DNA of 8,657 nucleotides from an uncultured Verrucomicrobiota bacterium (GTDB taxonomy: Bacteria; Verrucomicrobiota; Verrucomicrobiia; Limisphaerales; SXTU01): positions 1 through 8,657 of the forward strand of contig CAIPBN010000044.1 in NCBI GenBank assembly GCA_903863315.1, read 5' to 3'. A program made the position numbers and the translations under genes. Below, piece by piece: positions 4,984 through 8,657 of the stretch (within the stretch, counting starts at the first letter, position 1; each line of letters opens with the position of its first letter). The notes under the pieces were generated by a model, which had not been told where the DNA came from, did no database searches, and saw nothing but the letters and a program-made list of their open reading frames with translations.

Positions 4984-7900
4984 ATGAAATTGTCCACTTT
5001 CGCCTCCGCACTGACAACCCTCGCGGCAGCGGCCGTCCCGCTCCAGGCTGCCACGCCTGCCGCTGAAAAGATTTCTCCGGAGAACCTGCAGTTCTTTGAG
5101 AAGAAAATCCGGCCGGTGCTCGCCGAGCATTGCTACAGTTGCCATTCCACGAAGGCAGAGAAGCTGCGCGCCGCCCTGTTGCTGGACAGCAAGCAGGGCC
5201 TGCTCACCGGTGGCACCAGCGGCCCCGCGATTGTGCCCGGAAAGCCAGAGAAGAGCCTCCTGATCCACTCCCTCAAGACGACCGACAAGGAGGACATGAT
5301 GCCGCCGAAGGGCGACCGCCTCTCCGCTGCCGTCATCGCGGACTTCGAGCTGTGGATCAAGATCGGCGCCCCCGACCCGCGCACGGACAACGGCGGGGCA
5401 GTAGCCGCGCTCAAGGTGGATTGGGAAAAAGCGAAGACGCACTGGGCTTACCAACCAGTTCAGGCACCGCCAATTCCACAGGTCAAGGACAAGACCAAGT
5501 GGGCCAGGACCACACTCGACAAGCACGTGCTGGCCAAGCTCGAAAGCAAGGGCCTTGAACCAACGCCTATCGCCGACAAACGCACGTTGATCCGCCGTGC
5601 CGCCTACGACCTCACCGGCCTGCCGCCCACGCCGCAGGAAGTTAGTGAGTTCCTCGCGGACAATTCCCCCAATGCGTTTGCCAAAGTGGTTGACCGCTAC
5701 CTGGCCTCGCCCGCCTATGGCGAACGCTGGGGCCGTCACTGGCTGGATGTGGCCCGCTACGCCGACACCACTGGCGATCGCAATGTGAACGCGAAGCGCC
5801 CGGCCAACTATGCCTTCGCGTGGACCTACCGTGACTATGTCATCAAGGCCTTCAACGATGACCTGCCTTACGACAAGTTCATCATCGAGCAGATTGCCGC
5901 CGACCGCGTCGCCGCCGAGGACCGCACCAAGCTCGCCGCCATGGGTTTCCTGACCGTGGGCAAGCGCTTCATGGGTAATGCGAACGAGGTGATTGACGAC
6001 CGCATCGACGTCATCACACAGGGCCTCATGGGGGTCACCGCCGCCTGTGCCCGCTGCCACGATCACAAGTTCGACCCCGTATCGCAGAAGGACTACTACG
6101 CCCTGCACGGCATCTTCACCTCGTCGGAGGAGCCGGAGGAGGAACCCATCATCAGCAAGCGCGGCACCGAGAAGGATTTCGCCGAGTATCAGGAGAAGAT
6201 TCAGGCCATCGAGGAACGCATGGCCGGCATCACTGACGTCGAGCACGGCAAAGTGCTCGCCGGCTTCCGGCAACAGGTGGACAAGTATCTGGCAGTGCTT
6301 CATCAGGTCGCAGGGTCACCTTCGGCCAAGAAAAGCGCCATCGTCCGCGAAAAGGGCCTCGATCCCGACATCTTCGACCACTGGCAGGATTACTTGAAAT
6401 CCGCCGCCAAGGGACACGACCCCGTCTTCGCACCGTGGTTCGCCCTGGCTGAACTCAAGGGTGCTGAATTCGCCGCCAAGGCTCCGGCCTTGGCCAAGCA
6501 GTTCGCCGCCAACGCGGACAAGGACAAGCCCGTCAACCCGCTTGTCGCCAAGGCTCTGGCTGAAGCCAAGCTGGGCAGCATCACTGAAGTGGCGGAGCTC
6601 TACGGCAAGCTGTTCAAGGACGCCGCCAAGGCGAAGGAAAAGCCCGAAGGCGCTGCCGGTGCGCTTTACGCCGTGCTGCACGGCAAGGATTCCCCCATCA
6701 ATCTCAACAAGGCCGGCTTCAACCGCGTCATCGGCGTTCGCATCCGCAATGCCGAGGCGGCGGAAAAAACCAAGCTCGACGAGCTCCGCCGCACCCACCC
6801 CGGCAGCCCCGTCCGCGCCATGGCCCTCTCCGACCGCAACAATCCGAAGGACTCATTCGTGATGATTCGCGGCGAGCCCAACAACCGCGGACCCGTGGTC
6901 AAACGCCGCTTCCTGGAAATCCTCGGCGGCTCGGACGACAAGGCGTTCAAGAGTGGTTCCGGCCGCCTCGATCTGGCCAAAGAAGTGGTGAGCCAGGACA
7001 ACCCGCTCACTGCGCGGGTCTTTGTGAACCGCGTCTGGAACTGGCACTTCGGTGACGCCATCGTCCGCTCGCTCGGGGATTTCGGTCTGCGCTCCGAGCC
7101 GCCCTCCAACCAAGCCTTGCTCGACTACCTCGCCTCCCAGTTCATGGCCGATGGCTGGAGCATCAAGCAGCTCCATCGCACCATCATGCTCTCCGCCACC
7201 TGGCAGCAGGCGGTGCGCGATAACGACCGCAATTACCGTATTGATCCCGGCAACGCCTACTTCTGGAGGCAGAACCTGCAGCGGCTGGACTTCGAGTCGC
7301 TCCGGGACACTTTGCTCATGCTGGGCGGCAAGGCCGAATTCGAACAGCGCGGCGGACCCAGCGTGGATCTCTCCACCGAGTCCGCGCGCCGGACGATTTA
7401 CGGGACGGTTGACCGTGCGAAGATTCCCGATGCCTACCGCATCTTCGACTTTGCGAATCCCGACATGACCGCACCGGGCCGCGTATTGACCACCGTGCCG
7501 CTGCAAGCGCTCTACCTGATGAACAACCCGTTCGTCGTGATGCAATCCCGCAACATCAGTTCCCGCCCAGAGCTCCTCTCCGGCGCGAAAGACGAGGAAA
7601 AGATCAGCTTCCTCTACCAGCTCTTCTTCCAACGCGAGCCCAAGGCGACGGAGCTCCAGCTCGCGCTCAACTATCTGCATGACCAGCAGGCCAAGCCGGC
7701 CACCGGCGGCAGCGACATCGCCCTGTGGCGCTATGGGTATGGCGATTACGACGAGGCAGCGAAGAAACTCGTGGACTTCCACCCCTTCCCTGGCTTCGTC
7801 AAGGACTCCTGGGTCATCGCCGACAAGCAGGACATGAAGCGCGCTGCGTTGCCGGACAAGAAGGGCAAGTCTGGCGAAGCCATGCGCGCTGGCTTCTTCG

Positions 7901-8373
7901 CGGTCAGCCTCAACGCCGTCGGCGGCACTCCCGGCGATGAAAAGCACTCGGTCGTCCGGCGCTGGACCGCTCCCCGCGACGGCGTATTGAGCATCGAAGG
8001 CAAGCTGGAGCACGACGCCAAAACCGGTGATGGCGTGGAGGCGTTCCTCTACGCGGCCAACAGCGGCGGCCAACTGGCCTCCTGGAAGGCGGCCGGCACT
8101 GACGTGGTGACCAACGTCAAGGCCGTGAAGGTGAAGAAAGGCGACACGCTCGACTTCGTGGTGACGAGCCGGGGCACCAGCGAGGATGACTCCTTCCGCT
8201 GGGTGCCGATACTCCACATGGCCGGCAGCCGGCCCGGCGAGGAATACGTCTGGAATTCTCAGCGCGAGTTCAGCGGCCCGGTGAAGCAGAAGCTGGAGAC
8301 CCAGCCGTTCACCCATTGGGAACGCCTGACCCAGGCGCTCCTGCTGAGCAACGAACTGATCTACGTGAACTGA
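4984..8373 (+). CDS. Exported planctomycete-type cytochrome c / DUF1549 / DUF1553 fusion protein
   Basis: A 1129-residue protein predicted to act outside the cytoplasm; its reaction is unknown. Start: ATG 4984 gives a clean Sec signal peptide (MKLSTF, an Ala-rich core, then PLQA, cleavage about residue 22); in-frame ATG 4930 would add 18 residues and bury it. No Shine-Dalgarno sequence is visible. PSCyt1 covers about 30-135, with haem motif CYSCH (50-54) and MMPP (105-108), whose Met is a possible distal ligand. DUF1549/PSCyt2 covers about 176-383 and includes YGERWGRHWLDVARYADT and a second motif, CARCHDHKFDP (355-365). A helical Lys/Ala-rich stretch (about 390-600) separates it from DUF1553/PSD1, which shows an IRGEPNNRG element near 627, GRLDLAKEV (660), NPLTARVFVNRVWNWHFG (673-690) and LMNNPF (about 845). 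A beta-rich segment (915 to about 1075: WRYGYGDYDEA, VRRWTAPRDGVLSIEG, DTLDFVV) precedes the typical family ending HWERLTQALLLSNELIYVN. The DUF1501 gene lies upstream on the same strand, a frequent partner of this family. Confidence 0.94.
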   Translation: MKLSTFASALTTLAAAAVPLQAATPAAEKISPENLQFFEKKIRPVLAEHCYSCHSTKAEKLRAALLLDSKQGLLTGGTSGPAIVPGKPEKSLLIHSLKTTDKEDMMPPKGDRLSAAVIADFELWIKIGAPDPRTDNGGAVAALKVDWEKAKTHWAYQPVQAPPIPQVKDKTKWARTTLDKHVLAKLESKGLEPTPIADKRTLIRRAAYDLTGLPPTPQEVSEFLADNSPNAFAKVVDRYLASPAYGERWGRHWLDVARYADTTGDRNVNAKRPANYAFAWTYRDYVIKAFNDDLPYDKFIIEQIAADRVAAEDRTKLAAMGFLTVGKRFMGNANEVIDDRIDVITQGLMGVTAACARCHDHKFDPVSQKDYYALHGIFTSSEEPEEEPIISKRGTEKDFAEYQEKIQAIEERMAGITDVEHGKVLAGFRQQVDKYLAVLHQVAGSPSAKKSAIVREKGLDPDIFDHWQDYLKSAAKGHDPVFAPWFALAELKGAEFAAKAPALAKQFAANADKDKPVNPLVAKALAEAKLGSITEVAELYGKLFKDAAKAKEKPEGAAGALYAVLHGKDSPINLNKAGFNRVIGVRIRNAEAAEKTKLDELRRTHPGSPVRAMALSDRNNPKDSFVMIRGEPNNRGPVVKRRFLEILGGSDDKAFKSGSGRLDLAKEVVSQDNPLTARVFVNRVWNWHFGDAIVRSLGDFGLRSEPPSNQALLDYLASQFMADGWSIKQLHRTIMLSATWQQAVRDNDRNYRIDPGNAYFWRQNLQRLDFESLRDTLLMLGGKAEFEQRGGPSVDLSTESARRTIYGTVDRAKIPDAYRIFDFANPDMTAPGRVLTTVPLQALYLMNNPFVVMQSRNISSRPELLSGAKDEEKISFLYQLFFQREPKATELQLALNYLHDQQAKPATGGSDIALWRYGYGDYDEAAKKLVDFHPFPGFVKDSWVIADKQDMKRAALPDKKGKSGEAMRAGFFAVSLNAVGGTPGDEKHSVVRRWTAPRDGVLSIEGKLEHDAKTGDGVEAFLYAANSGGQLASWKAAGTDVVTNVKAVKVKKGDTLDFVVTSRGTSEDDSFRWVPILHMAGSRPGEEYVWNSQREFSGPVKQKLETQPFTHWERLTQALLLSNELIYVN

Positions 8374-8391
8374 TCTCAGACTGCTCTGAAC

Positions 8392-8423
8392 AAACCGGCT
8401 AGGACGTGTCGTCCGCCCGGTTT
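8392..8423 (+). terminator. Probable terminator after the cytochrome/DUF1553 gene
   Basis: AAACCGG (8392-8398) pairs with CCGGTTT (8417-8423), and inside them GGACG (8402-8406) pairs with CGTCC (8410-8414), giving a two-part stem with a small internal loop. It begins 18 bases after the stop codon. The 3' side gives TTT, then CACGTTT, a short and interrupted T-tract, so efficiency is uncertain. Confidence 0.55.
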
Positions 8424-8657
8424 CACGTTTAAGACCCCAGTGTTTGAAGCGGGCAACCGGAATGGCTTGGCTTCAACCCGAACTCCGAAAGGAAACCACC
8501 GGAGACAAACGCCACGCGGCTGGGGCACGCGTGCACAACCGCAGGAAACTCGGCTTGAAACGTGCAGCGAGCACATCGAAACCTCGCTTCGATTCTGGGG
8601 ATGAAGGCTGCAGTCCGTGCCGAGGCCTCGTTGTGCCGTCCACGAGGGACTTCCCCC
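8424..8657. other. Non-coding right edge
   Basis: No convincing gene on either strand: the open frames are short, start without ribosome binding sites and resemble no known family. Near the edge, the 10-base palindrome CGAGGCCTCG (8621-8630) overlaps a second possible hairpin, CCTCGT (8626-8631) with ACGAGG (8642-8647); the two cannot form together. With the right side missing, this could be the leader of a gene beyond the window or chance pairing in GC-rich DNA. Confidence 0.45.

Noticed and set aside
4047..5054. 335-codon minus-strand open frame across the DUF1501 3' half and the following gap
   Set aside because: It overlaps conserved DUF1501 codons and the terminator-like hairpin; the product is not recognisable.
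4843..6303. 486-codon minus-strand open frame opposite the cytochrome gene
   Set aside because: It is antisense to a clearly conserved protein, spans the intergenic hairpin and has no recognisable domain.
6853..8316. 487-codon minus-strand open frame opposite the DUF1553 region
   Set aside because: Its His/Val/Gly-rich composition mirrors the codon pattern of the real gene; no domain or ribosome binding site.
8376..8576. 66-codon minus-strand frame at the right edge
   Set aside because: It overlaps the probable terminator, has an unusual Cys/Arg/Val composition, and no ribosome binding site or known family.

Overview
The window is GC-rich, gene-dense bacterial chromosome. Its secreted protein families (DUF1501, the planctomycete-type cytochrome/DUF1549/DUF1553 fusion, and DUF4838) are typical of the Planctomycetes-Verrucomicrobia-Lentisphaerae group. 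I favour a verrucomicrobial or related environmental bacterium. This is inferred from gene content; no taxonomic marker in the window settles it.

Layout, left to right. The last codons of a plus-strand gene (1-33) meet, tail to tail across 4 bases, a large minus-strand gene for an exported DUF4838 glycosidase-like protein (38-2527). A 57-base divergent spacer separates that gene from a plus-strand gene for a small stand-alone GGQ release-factor-like protein (2585-2998), a probable ribosome-rescue factor. A complete minus-strand tRNA-Thr(UGU) with encoded CCA lies at 3055-3129. Two interleaved inverted repeats lie between the rescue gene and the tRNA 3' end. A non-coding stretch of about 320 bases holds candidate promoters. 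It is followed by a plus-strand pair: a DUF1501 protein with a Tat signal (3450-4853) and a 1129-residue, Sec-exported protein with PSCyt1, DUF1549 and DUF1553 regions (4984-8373). A strong 12-bp hairpin separates the two genes, and a second hairpin follows the pair. The last 230 or so bases show no credible gene.

How the parts may work together. The DUF1501 and PSCyt1/DUF1549/DUF1553 families repeatedly occur as neighbours and are predicted to act outside the cytoplasm. The first belongs to the alkaline-phosphatase/sulfatase-like fold group; the second carries two CxxCH haem-binding motifs. The DUF4838 protein fits a polysaccharide-processing neighbourhood but lies on the other strand, behind two housekeeping loci, so no shared operon is implied. 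The rescue factor and tRNA-Thr are translation genes, probably unrelated to the secreted proteins. No mobile element, CRISPR array or phage gene was seen. The most credible under-described system here is the DUF1501/cytochrome pair, whose biochemical role is not established as far as I know.
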